From Plakobranchus ocellatus (taxonomy: Eukaryota; Mollusca; Gastropoda; Plakobranchidae), in contig BLXT01001415.1 of assembly GCA_019648995.1 (NCBI GenBank), positions 11,746 through 35,109 of the forward strand: a stretch of 23,364 bases of DNA, written 5' to 3'. A program made the translations under genes and the position numbers. This document shows positions 1 to 9,160 of the stretch, piece after piece (positions within the stretch are counted from its first letter, which is position 1; each line of letters begins with the position of its first letter). The notes below the pieces were generated by a model. It was not told the DNA's origin. It did no database searches and worked only from the letters and a program-made list of their open reading frames with translations.

Positions 1-2345
1 TTAGATAATCTTAAGAATAAGAATCATACCACTACCAGTGATTAAGCTTAGACCTCTTTAGAGCAATAGTTTGAGATCTAGCTCAAAGAGTAGTATTTAT
101 ACTTCACACTCAGTCATGGGAATCAATGTTATGTGAATTCCAAACGGCTTACAAACCCTCAGTATGTGTAGCTCATGATGTATGAAAATTATGAAGGTAA
201 TGAAACCAAATTTGATTGACTGGTACAATTCACTGAGTTTTGTTCATCACCTCGGTTATACATACTTGCATGCAGATAAAACACTCTGTGAATGCTGCAC
301 AGATTTAAAAATTAAATCTTTGCTTTGTGAAATGCCACAGCTGTTAATTAAGAAAAAAAATGAAAAGGTCAACTTCACTTTAATAAGTGTCACGTGAGTC
401 CATCTTCTCTTGAGTCAATCCTCCTTTCCAGGAACATAACCATATGTAGAAGGGTTTTTTGTGACGACAAAAGGGATAAGCTGATGTCGACATTCAAAGA
501 CAGGCACTTTTTTTGCTCTCTAAAACACCTGTATCTGAAAATTTGTGTAGTTCTTCACCAGATTTTGTCATCAAAACTGTATAATCAGCATACCAGATTT
601 TCACCACTGGACCTCACTATGTTAGCTGTGCACTTAACTTACTATAGAGGGTCTGAAACAATCATCAGTATGCTTTTATTTCAACTAATAACATAGACAT
701 ACTGTATAGCAAAATGTTGGTAACGAAAAGATGAAAAAAAGTACAATAAGTACAGGCAGTTTGCACTAATGGTAAAAAAAAAAATATATGAATAGAAAAG
801 ATATGAGTTTGTAAAAAAAAAATTCTTAGCTTATCTTTTCAACTTACCATAACTAGGAAAAGCATCAAAGTCGTGGCAGTGTACATGATCCAATTTAGAA
901 TTTGCACAGGCGGTGGGTGTCAATGAGGGTGTGGGTTCAAATCCTACTCAGACATAATTATTGTAATTTTCTCTCGTCTTCTGTCTTGTCTTGTCTTGTC
1001 TGTTGCTAGGTCTAAGTGCGTTAACGTCTTTATTCATCTCTTCATTCTATATATTTGTGTCTTTCACACTGTATCTTTAGTAGATCCTTAGATCTAGCTT
1101 TGTGGTCTTGGCTTCCTGTGTGGATAACCTTTCTTTCTAACACAGAAAAATTCACATGAATATCTGTAAAATTCTCAAAGTTATTACAAAAAATACAAAT
1201 CTTAGAAGCAGGGAGAAGAAATCACAATTTCTAACAAGTCATGTTTTTTACAGGCTTGATAGCTGAAACGGTAGGGTGCACAATACCTGGATGTTTTGCC
1301 TAGTGTGCCATACTTTGAAGTAAACCTCTTTATACAAATGAGGTTCCCCAGGTCAGGTGTAACAGAAGTACACAGTCCTTTTTTTTTTTTACCACGGTAA
1401 TTTGGATGTGGCAATGTGTAATTATGAGTCGACTTTCTTTGACTTTGAATAATTAGTTCAAAGAAGGAAAAAAACCCCTTACATCACAAATACTTCAATT
1501 TATGCAAAATTCGAATAGTTGGACTTGGGCTTTTGAGGTTTCCACTGTATTGCATATAGCTATTTATTGTGTGAGCAAGAATGATCGAGCTAGATTTTGA
1601 GTTTTAGGGTGCACCATAAAAGAAATCCTCCAGCATCCACACTCCTAAGCCTACCATTAAACAAGTCTTTTAGACTTGATCATATTATTAGACAATTGAC
1701 AATCAGTAGGAATTTTTTTGGTTTTTTTTTTTTTAAATCTCAGGGAGTCTTAGGTTCATTTATCACTAAAATCTCACATTGGGAATGTCTTTGACTTACT
1801 TGAGGGACAGTAGTGTAATACAGTTTTTAGTTGCGCATTTAAGTGTACTGGCACATTTCTGTGAGCAAAATTTGAGATTGGCAGGACTGTAAAAATTCTA
1901 AATTAATCTTGCGATTTGGAAATATATTTTAATATAGGAGCATTTTTCAGTACTAAAACTGAGCCACATTGGGTCTCTAGATCTGTAAATTTAAGGTAGA
2001 CATGAGTAAAATTACTAAAAAGGAGCAAATAGGAAGACCAGTGGAAATTCAGCCAAGGTGTATCTCATCTGTGAAATGTAATGTTTTGTTTGATTTAAAA
2101 ATTTTATTTTTCAATCTCAAAAAAGATATGTTTTCTAGTTTAATATTGACGCATTATAAGACTGTAAGAGACAGGACAATGTGAGTGTTCAATGTAGCCA
2201 GAGTGCTCTACAGCAGCAATATTCAAAAGTTTATGCTTTTACTAGCACCTCTGTAATCAGTTTAGGAAAACTAATCTATAGCACAGAGTAATATATCTTC
2301 ACTGAGCAGGACACTACACATACAGTTTCTTGTTGTTCTTCATAG
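1..2345 (+). other. Intron or 5' flank of the THOC1-like gene; no exon seen
   Basis: This stretch ends in a good acceptor at 2344-2345 with a T-rich tract before it, so at least its right part is intron. In the THOC1 family another exon should precede the acidic linker. I looked on the + strand for frames resembling the conserved region before the linker and found none, so that exon is probably left of the window and this intron is longer than 2.3 kb. The short open frames at 182-696, 1597-1794 and 2002-2184 have AT-driven composition and no recognisable protein content. One SINE-like piece (about 880-1003) lies inside. Confidence 0.6.
880..1003 (+). repeat. tRNA-derived SINE remnant with pentanucleotide tail
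   Basis: Positions 934-944 read GGTTCAAATCC, a near-perfect RNA polymerase III B box (T-arm of a tRNA). A GC-richer head lies upstream (909-930), where an A box would be expected but is not clear. About 35 bases downstream is a pure TGTCT-type pentanucleotide run (981-1003), like the simple-repeat tails of many SINEs. No cloverleaf can be folded by eye, so this is not called a tRNA gene. The left edge is approximate. Confidence 0.4.
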
Positions 2346-2451
2346 AATCGGCCAACCGAGGAAGTGAAGGCTGAGGTTGCAGTTGCAGAGGAGGATGATG
2401 ACATCAAGGAGAACAATGATGAAGAAGAGGATATGAAAAATGAGGAACAAG
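2346..2451 (+). CDS. THOC1: THOC1-like, antepenultimate coding exon: acidic linker
   Basis: Internal exon of 106 bases, phase 0 at its start and ending one base into a codon. The acceptor is TTCATAG at 2339-2345 and the donor is AAG/GTAGGC at 2452. Only one of three frames is open; it gives 35 residues starting NRPTEEVKAE, then a very acidic stretch including AEEDDDIKENNDEEEDMK. THOC1 proteins carry just such an acidic, low-complexity linker between the helical body and the C-terminal death domain, and the next exon begins that domain. THOC1 is a subunit of the THO/TREX complex, which couples transcription elongation to mRNA packaging and nuclear export. The linker alone would not identify the gene; the call rests on exact phase joining to the next two exons. 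The rest of the protein must be encoded upstream of the window. Confidence 0.75.
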
Positions 2452-3469
2452 GTAGGCCTACAAGGAGAAAAAAAGGGTTTATATTGTGCTATAAGCTTCA
2501 GCCTCCTTTGATTTATTAGCAATTTTAATTTTTGAAAGTGCATTCTCCAGTTGCCATTGAATTGCAGTATCATGCAATAGCCAAATAAACTGAGTATCCT
2601 GCTGATGGACTCCTGAATCCCTGGGTAAGCAGAGTTCTGTGTAGCTGGCTGATGCTCACAACTATTAGTCATGTATGTTCAAGTGGGCGAAACTTATGTT
2701 GTTGGTCTTGATTTTAAAAATGGTCACACCTCAATGCATGTCGTAGACTGAAGACTTTTAAGTGGTGGGCTAGATGAAAGCTTACATGTAACTGTTCAAA
2801 TAAAAGCTCACGAAAGATTTTTTTCTTACATTTTTCAAAAAACACTTTGCCTTAGACATTTGATTCCAATTCTGAGTAATTATCATTATAAACAAGAAAG
2901 ACACGCAGTCTTTATAAACAAAAAGCCATGCACTTGTCAATTCATTTAGCATTATTGTGACGCAAAAGTAGGTTTGGTCCTTTTTCAGGAGGCCATAAAT
3001 AAATACAAATGCATGGGTGCAAGTTTGCCAGCTGTGGCCGGCATGATGGCCAACCAAAATTTCTTATTAGTCACTGCCAGCCAATGGAGATTGGGAACAA
3101 GGCCCCTTATCGAGGAAATTGGGCGTTTGGTTTGCTTGAGAGTGAAAAATGGGAAACATGTGAACAAAGTTTGTTTTGGGTTTTTCTTTTTTTCCAAGGA
3201 AAAAATTTTGGTGAGCGACCATAAATTGTCTAGCTATCACATGGTTCTGTGTGGTTAGACCTAATTTGAACAAAACGCCAGGTGTATTTGTCAAGCCCAC
3301 AAGTGAAATTAAGGATTATCACAAGCAAGGGCTGCTTGGATTTTGTGGATAGATAATTTGCCTGTTAAGTTGGATAATCCATCTGTCTTTGGTTACATCA
3401 GTAGAGATTTTTACCTGTGTCATTTTATTATCAGTCATCTTCCAACTTTCATCAGACATTGCTATTATC

Positions 3470-3750
3470 ACACTTTTATTATTACCACCATCACCACATT
3501 CATATTCATACCATCACCATCATAACCATCTTGATCATCAACACCACCATCTTTTTCTTTATTATCACCACCTTTATCATTGTCATCATCATCTCTGAGT
3601 GTTATTTTCTTTGGCATCACCATCATCATCACCGTCTCTTTCATGATCATCACCACCACATTCATCATCATTATCTAATCACCAAATTCATCCTCATCAT
3701 CATCATCCCCACCACTTTCATCTTCATCATCACCTTCATCAATGTCATTT
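3470..3750. repeat. Degenerate CAT/ATC trinucleotide microsatellite
   Basis: About 280 bases of imperfect ATC/CAT/CAC triplets (for example ACCACCATCACCAC, CATCATCATC). They produce long His-, Ile- or Met/Val-rich open frames on both strands. These frames are artefacts of the repeat, which lies inside an intron. The interruptions suggest an old, mutated array. Confidence 0.9.
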
Positions 3751-3779
3751 CAGCACAATCAGGTCTAGAAAACATTTCA

Positions 3780-4260
3780 CAGCAGTCAAGTACCATACCC
3801 AGGGTCCCCGCCAGGTCGGGAAATCGGGGAAAAAGTCGGGAATTTCCTGATGGATCGGGAACTCGGGAAAAAGCAAAATTAACCCCCCTAATTCCGATTT
3901 TCATTTGATCTTTTTTTTATTTGTATGGTCGCGTACGGAAGTTTTTTTTTCTCCCTTTGATAGGCCTTGGGCCTATTGACGAGATATCGGAGCCGATCCT
4001 ACAATACCTGTAACTTTCGACTCCTATGCAGCACTGCCAAGTGCTATCAATTTTATCATTCGCCTCACTACCTTGAGCAGTCCGTGCATCATTGGGCTAG
4101 CTTAGGAGACAATGCAGGCATGCGTTTTGACGCAATTTGTCTCTCCACTCTTCGTTTGTGTTGGCTGACTGAAAGCAACATAAGTCACAAACTGATGGCT
4201 TTATTATTAAATTTATTTGTATTCAACTCATTTCAAGTGCAATCTCTTATATTTTCGTGA
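3780..4260. repeat. CpG-rich block with repeated TCGGGAA motifs, probable mobile element piece
   Basis: The block starts with several spaced copies of a TCGGGAA-like word (for example GTCGGGAAATCGGGG, AGTCGGGAATTTCC, GGATCGGGAACTCGGG between about 3812 and 3868). It then has CpG-containing sequence with short inverted repeats such as TAGGCCTTGGGCCTA and ATCGGAGCCGAT. Its base composition differs sharply from the AT-rich intron around it. That suggests an inserted element, but I could not find terminal repeats or a target duplication, nor a protein I recognise. The + frame at 3967-4260 has no known motif. Confidence 0.4.
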
Positions 4261-4323
4261 TGTTGTATTTAAATCTTGTGCTTGTTTCTAATGTTCAATA
4301 ACATTATTTCTCTGTTGATGTAG

Positions 4324-4505
4324 ACGAAACAAATCCACCCACACAATTCAGTGCAGAAGAGATCCAGTCCATAGCACAAAAACTTGGAGACTCATGGATG
4401 AAGCTGGGACAGAAACTCAACTTTCCTGCTGATGATTTGGCTTACTTCAAAGATTCCTCAGAGACCTCCACCGCAGCGGCAGTGTCTATGATCACTGTTT
4501 GGCAG
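4324..4505 (+). CDS. THOC1: THOC1-like, penultimate coding exon: death domain helices 1-5
   Basis: Internal exon of 182 bases: two bases complete the codon left open by the previous exon (G+AC = Asp), then 60 full codons end in phase 0. The acceptor is TGATGTAG at 4316-4323 and the donor is CAG/GTTGTC at 4506. After a short linker it encodes FSAEEIQSIAQKLGDSWMKL, GQKLNFPADDLAYFKDSS and AAAVSMITVWQ. This is the death-domain pattern: an N-terminal helix leading to a conserved Lys-Leu-Gly-x-x-Trp, a helix 2-3 region with spaced Leu residues and acidic turn, and a helix 5 ending in Val-Trp-Gln. THOC1 has its death domain in this C-terminal position with the same KLG-x-x-W and WQ landmarks. Ankyrins, FADD and UNC5 share the fold, but the acidic linker before it and the end of the protein soon after fit THOC1 best. 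Confidence 0.8.
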
Positions 4506-4629
4506 GTTGTCTGTCTTTTTTTATTGTTTTTATCTCTCGGTTATTATTATGAATGACATAGATCATATTATTATTATTAATAAATATTGTATTATTGATT
4601 TTATTATTATTATTTTTTTTTTTTTATTC

Positions 4630-4705
4630 AGGCCTGCCTATTTGTCCCGATTTTTGGTGCAATTCACGATTCCATGATTGAAGTGAAAATGTCCTGATTT
4701 TTCCA
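4630..4705. repeat. Possible DNA-transposon terminal sequence
   Basis: From 4630 the sequence reads CAGGCCTGCCTATTTGTCCC and continues into GATTTTTGG, with a second TGTCCTGATTTTTCC at about 4691-4705. A start of CAGG followed by a short GC-rich run resembles the ends of hAT-type elements. A weak, partial counterpart (AGCAGGCCTC) occurs near 5500 in the opposite sense. No transposase and no clear 8-bp target duplication were found, so this is tentative. Confidence 0.2.
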
Positions 4706-5048
4706 ATTCAACCCTCTCATTTGCTGGCACAATCTCTTCTCTTTCGTTTTCCCTTGAGAAACCCACACATGGATAATCAAGGCCACAGTGCTGCCATTTT
4801 TTTCCCTTCCCTCTCAGCTATGCCTGCCTGAATAATAACTCAGAACAGGAGGGCACAAATATGTCAATCTCACCTATTCTGATTCTGTATCTGCCACTGT
4901 GTTTTCTTTCCCGAGAGGTCCTGCCACTGGCTTTAGCATGTGTTTGGGGTAGTAGTAACGCCCGAGGAAGTCTGTAATACGGCATTTTAAAGATCTCATC
5001 AATTGATGTCATCAAGCGCTGGATCATTGCACTCTCTCTATCTCCCTC

Positions 5049-5135
5049 ATACACACACACACACACACACTACATGACATAACGGATTCGAACCTTGTCT
5101 GGGCGCCCTGGTTAGATGTAGGACCTGACAGCTTT
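5049..5135 (-). repeat. Reverse-oriented tRNA-derived SINE trace with AC/GT microsatellite tail
   Basis: On the - strand positions 5094-5084 read GGTTCGAATCC, an exact B box. It is preceded (5125-5095) by CTAACCAGGGCGCCCAGACAA, a stretch resembling the anticodon-to-T-arm part of a tRNA-like head. It is followed downstream (5071-5049) by a GT dinucleotide run of about 20 bases. The layout of pol III B box then simple-repeat tail is SINE-like. The A box and a full cloverleaf are not seen. Confidence 0.4.
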
Positions 5136-6136
5136 GTTTTTTTTTGTTTTTTTTTCCTTTATTTGCACTTTTCTAAATTTTCTAAATTTAAGGCTGTTTG
5201 GCAATGTCATTGTCTGGCCCAATTTTTTAACGATCTAATGATCAGGGCTAGTAAAGATACAACCAAGTGTAAAAAATGGAATGCAAAGGAAACCATCGAG
5301 TATTGCTTCTTCTAAAAACCAAAATAATTTTTATTTCTTAGTATTTTCTCTGTGCACTGGCAATAAAGTTCTAGTTTTATACATTGTATTTATCCTCTAT
5401 TTTTATCATTTGAAAGTCACCTTTCTTTTACTTCACAATTATGAAATGAACATAAAGAAAAAAAGGGTTGTTTTAAGCTAGATCAAATCTAGCTGATCAG
5501 CAGGCCTCATAAAAAAAAAAAATTAAGATTTGTCCAAAGTGTTGTCCTGATTTTAGCATAAAATTTGAATTTGATGGGCCAGTAATGTTGAACCATAAAA
5601 ATTTTGGTTGAACAAGCCTTTTGAGCTTGTGTAAAAGAAAAAGAAATAAAACAAATGATTGTATCAGTTTTCTTTGTTTGCATTTTCATCAAAACAGGGT
5701 TTGATGTTACATCTAGTCCTTGGGCTTTCAAGAGAGTTTGTTACAGAATGTACATTATAGAATATATAATACGAAAAGAGTAAAACTAAATATTAGTACC
5801 TGAGAGAGTTTGAAAATCATCCTGGAACTGGTAGAAAGGTTCTGTAGAAGTTTCAGAGCCCTGCGCTATGTATTCTAAAGGAGAAAGCATTCAAAGTCAC
5901 AGTTTATGTAAAAGATGCCTAGTGGATCAAGGTTTTTTTGTGTTTTTTTTGTTATTCATTCACAATCAAAAAAATTTGACCAAAAATACATGACATATGT
6001 AAGGTTGGACTTTTTTTTTAAAAGGGGAAGCTTCTCTGTTCATGTGACAATACAAGAAAAAAATTTTGTGTACCACTTCAAATATGCAATTTCATGTTTT
6101 TTATGTTGTTTTTTTTTTCCTCCACTTACCAAACAG

Positions 6137-6232
6137 GAAGAGGATCCTGAGAGAGACACAATATCCATAGTGTATGATGCTCTAGCTGATTTGGGATTAA
6201 AGTCTATTCTTCAGCCTAGAGATTCTCCATGA
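6137..6232 (+). CDS. THOC1: THOC1-like, last coding exon: end of death domain and stop
   Basis: Terminal coding exon, phase 0, 31 codons plus TGA at 6230-6232. The acceptor is CCAAACAG at 6129-6136 with a T-rich tract before it. It encodes EEDPERDTISIVYDALADLG followed by LKSILQPRDSP. This is the last death-domain helix, in which an acidic turn leads to a helix ending in Ala-Leu-x-x-x-Gly-Leu. In the THOC1 family the same position carries an acidic turn, an Asn-Ala-Leu helix and a Ser-Gly-Leu before a short tail, so the length and end of the protein also match. The three exons together give 127 residues without a frame break, so the gene looks intact here. Confidence 0.8.
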   Translation, partial: EEDPERDTISIVYDALADLGLKSILQPRDSP

Positions 6233-6301
6233 TCAAGCAATACTGGATTCTTTCACAATGAAAAATTTTTTTTGTTGTAATAGTTGAACATTTGTTCCAA
6301 G

Positions 6302-6307
6302 AATAAA
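6302..6307 (+). terminator. Poly(A) signal of the THOC1-like gene
   Basis: AATAAA lies 70 bases after the stop codon, with a T/GT-rich stretch (GATGTATTTTCTGATGTTGG, 6311-6330) just downstream, as expected for a cleavage and polyadenylation site. This implies a short 3' UTR of roughly 90 bases from 6233. Confidence 0.65.
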
Positions 6308-6330
6308 ATTGATGTATTTTCTGATGTTGG

Positions 6331-8315
6331 AGACATATTTTTGTGACTTACAAATGTTTTTCATGTATCACTATCAGCAGTTTGAACGTTGGTTGAATCT
6401 TTTTCTCGTCTTTCAAAATGCCACAGATATTTAGATAAATGTGTGAAATTTAAAGTGCCTAGGACCACTTTGTTGGTTTCCATTCTAATTTTTTTTTTCA
6501 TAAAAAGAAAAAAAAGTAATGATTAACTTCATTGAGATAAATATTAAAGAATAAGACATTTAATTAGACATGATATGAAGACTAATCAGAATAGCCAACA
6601 TTCTCTTTAGCAAACATGATAACCATAGGAGGAATAATAGAACATCAAAGGAAGCAATAATGTCCGTTAAATCAAAAATACTTGTTAAAATAAGTAAACA
6701 ATAATAAGTAAATCAAAAGTATTTGTTAAAATAAGAAGTAATCAATATATAATTCACAGATGTGAAGGAGTGAAATTGAATATTTATTACTGAGGTCAAT
6801 AAAGTATGGTAGAACACTTTTGAAATTGAGAAAATAATCCTTATCATCCTACCAGAAAAGAAAGAAACAACAGGAAACACAAAACAAAAAGATGATGGGA
6901 AAAGAAAAGGGAAAATTTATTGTAAAAAGAGTTATATGGGGCCAAGTCTTGACAACAATGAAAGGAAACTACATCTGTATAGCCAGACAACAATTATGTC
7001 ATTTTTGTTTTGATTAAACCTAAGGGGTAAAACTTTTGTGCGCATATACTCTGCATAATTCAAATTTGTTCAAATAAGTTTGAGTTGATTGTTGCTTTGT
7101 TTTACTATTTTATTTCATTTCCTTCAACCACAATTGCATCTTCGAGATCCTTCAACTTATTTATTTTTTACTGGGTGTGCTGTATTTGTTAACTTTTTTT
7201 TTACCTCACAAAAAAGCAAAACAATAAAAATTTATGTGGTTTCATTCTTGCACTCCATTAATGCTGTTTTACTTTTCTTCAGTTTCTTGATTTTGCTTCC
7301 TTGTGAAATAGATTTTTCAAAAAACACATACAAAACGGTGATAACATAATGTTTTGATCTAAAAGGGGCAAGCTCACAAACGGTTCCAATAATGTAACCA
7401 AACATAATTATATAATTCACCTTGTGAACGTGCAGACAATAACCCAATCAACAGCACTTAAAAATACATTTCAAGAACAGTAAGGACAATAGACCTTCCA
7501 AATACAACAGTGATGTAACAGTAATATGCTTATATTTTCAAGGATCCTATACCTTTGATGTTATGTGACAATAGAAAAACAACTATAACTGTACTTTTGC
7601 ATGACAAGAAAAGGTATTTTGACTTTTGAATGAGATTGTTGAAAGCAGCTGTTGTTTTCAGGAAAATATGGGCATATTAGTTTATTACACTTTACTTAGG
7701 CCTATACTAATAAGAAGTATATGAAGTGTAGGAGAGCTAGTTTAGAGATGGCCTTGATGAAAAAAAATTAAAAAGAAAAAATTACTGGTATGAAGCAGTA
7801 GGAGCAACATGGTAAATTTTGCAAATCTTTTGAATGAGGTTTCAAAATAGGTCTCCTAAGTGTGGGTGTTGCTGATTTTGGTACACCAAAATATGATACT
7901 GGTTTTCAAAATTCAAATATTGAATATAAAACTGTCATTACCTGATGCCTGAAGAGAAATTCAAAAGAAGCCAGCAGATGCTTTTGTCTGGTTATTTTGC
8001 ACCATCGCCAGAGCCTCATGCCTCACAAAAAGTGAATGTTCATTTCTTCTCATGCCTCAAAATACTTTTTTGCACTTGGCTTTGTCCTATGTGCAAGCTA
8101 AAACTATATTTCTATTGCCATTTTTTACCAACCATATTGTTGGTTTCAAGCCAGCCATATTATGAGACACAGATTGGCATGATACCTCTTTACCGAGTCA
8201 TCTGCACAATGCCTCTCTTGGTCTCTCTGTTTCCCCCGTCCTACACACATATATGGTAGGCAAAGGCTGGGCCAAGCTTGTTTTTTAGTGCCAAGCATCT
8301 CCCAGACCATTCCCT
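6331..8315. other. Intergenic, no gene seen
   Basis: AT-rich sequence downstream of the THOC1-like gene. The only structure seen is a short direct duplication at 6669-6739. The open frames at 7089-7349, 7232-7447 and 7945-8259 are low-complexity or without any motif and are treated as chance. Confidence 0.6.
6669..6739. repeat. Two-copy direct repeat, period about 42 bp
   Basis: AAATCAAAAATACTTGTTAA and its neighbour AAATCAAAAGTATTTGTTAA, both followed by AATAAG, begin at about 6669 and 6710. The copies differ at two bases over about 28. This is a small local duplication in AT-rich DNA. Confidence 0.6.
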
Positions 8316-9160
8316 TTAATTTGAAATAGCCATACACATGGTTAGACTTGCCTTTTTCTTCTGCTTGGTGGAAGGGCATTTGTTACTTGAAACTAGGCAC
8401 TGGATTGCAGCCTTGTGCATAGTGTGCATAACTTGTACAACTTGTTTGCTGGTGTGAAACCCTTGTCCGTCCCCCACAAAATTTTGCTCAGGGATGGGAT
8501 ATGGATCCTGCAGGACATCCATCAGCCATTTCTCAGAAATCAAACAACACATGCCAAACTGATTTATCTCCCCCACATAGCGACATTCAGTAGTGAAACT
8601 GAAGACCATTTGTGATGTCCCTGGTTTGACAGAAGCAGCATTGGTTTCAACCTTTTATAGAAAATTTGGATTGTGTCCCTTTGTCTTTTGTCTAAAGATT
8701 GAAGGTTATCATTTGCCTTGAAGTTGAAGGCCTTATAAAATTTGGGGAATCTTTCATCACAGAAAATTAAGGAGCACACTAAAGTTCCACGGTCCCAGGT
8801 CGCAAAGATGAGATGATGATTGTTGCTGGCATCATCCCTCAGCTAAGATATTGGCTATCTCACTGCCCATAATTCTGTGACAGGGAAGGCAGCCACTGGA
8901 TGGCAGTCTGCATCCCCTCTACCCTGGAAGGGTGTCTGCTGGTCACACTGCTTCTCCCAGATCTGCCCTACCTGTTCCAGCCAAAGCTTGCACTAAGGCC
9001 GGGCAGTTGGTGAAGAATACCATGCGGGTAGAGGGCTTACTCCCCAGTTCCCTCCTGGTGACCTCCATTTAAACTCTTATTGACCATCTTATGCTTGCAG
9101 TCAAAGCTGCACATTGTCTCTCAAAGTTTACATATCTGTCTTCAACGCCTGTAGCAAGTA
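8316..9160 (-). mobile_element. Decayed non-LTR retrotransposon C-terminus with RNase H domain
   Basis: A block richer in GC than its surroundings. On the - strand, near 9100, it reads FERQCAALTAS. From 9023 it gives MVFFTNCPALVQALAGTGRA then DLGEAV before a stop. In the next frame it gives MQTAIQWLPS, and back in the first frame IMGSEIANILAEG (to about 8834). This is the order of RNase H type I motifs in retrotransposon ORF2: Glu in a CAAL helix, T-D-x-x-x-x-x-x-A-L, Q-W-x-P-S-H, G-N-E-x-A-D-x-L-A. Further on, LDKRQRDTIQIF (about 8690-8650) and GDGQGFHTSKQVVQ (about 8490-8440) fit the region after RNase H in such ORFs, normally with a zinc knuckle and a final helix. In-frame stops, at least two frameshifts and Asp-to-Asn changes at two catalytic sites show it is dead. 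The reverse transcriptase part is not recognisable upstream. Ends are approximate. Confidence 0.65.

Larger units (their letters stand above)
2452..4323 (+). other. THOC1-like intron (1872 bp)
   Basis: GT-AG intron between the linker exon and the first death-domain exon. It holds AT-rich sequence, a long degenerate CAT/ATC trinucleotide tract (3470-3750) and a CpG- and GGGAA-rich block (about 3780-4260). The open frames at 2974-3258 (+), 3067-3300 (-) and 3417-3908 (+) are not recognisable proteins; the last is the translated simple repeat. Confidence 0.75.
4506..6136 (+). other. THOC1-like intron (1631 bp)
   Basis: GT-AG intron inside the death domain. It contains ATT-rich simple sequence (about 4540-4630), a possible DNA-transposon end starting near 4630, a reverse-oriented SINE trace with an AC microsatellite (5049-5135), and otherwise AT-rich sequence. 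No extra exon is needed, because the flanking exons join in phase 0. Confidence 0.75.

Noticed and set aside
934..944. Functional tRNA gene
   Set aside because: Only the B box is convincing; no acceptor stem, A box or cloverleaf can be formed.
2974..3300. Overlapping open frames on both strands around 2974-3300
   Set aside because: They are mutually overlapping, end in T-run-encoded Phe stretches, lie in an intron with fixed phase, and match no family I know.
3389..3908. His/Ile-rich 163-residue and Met/Val-rich frames on both strands
   Set aside because: They are translations of the CAT/ATC microsatellite within an intron.
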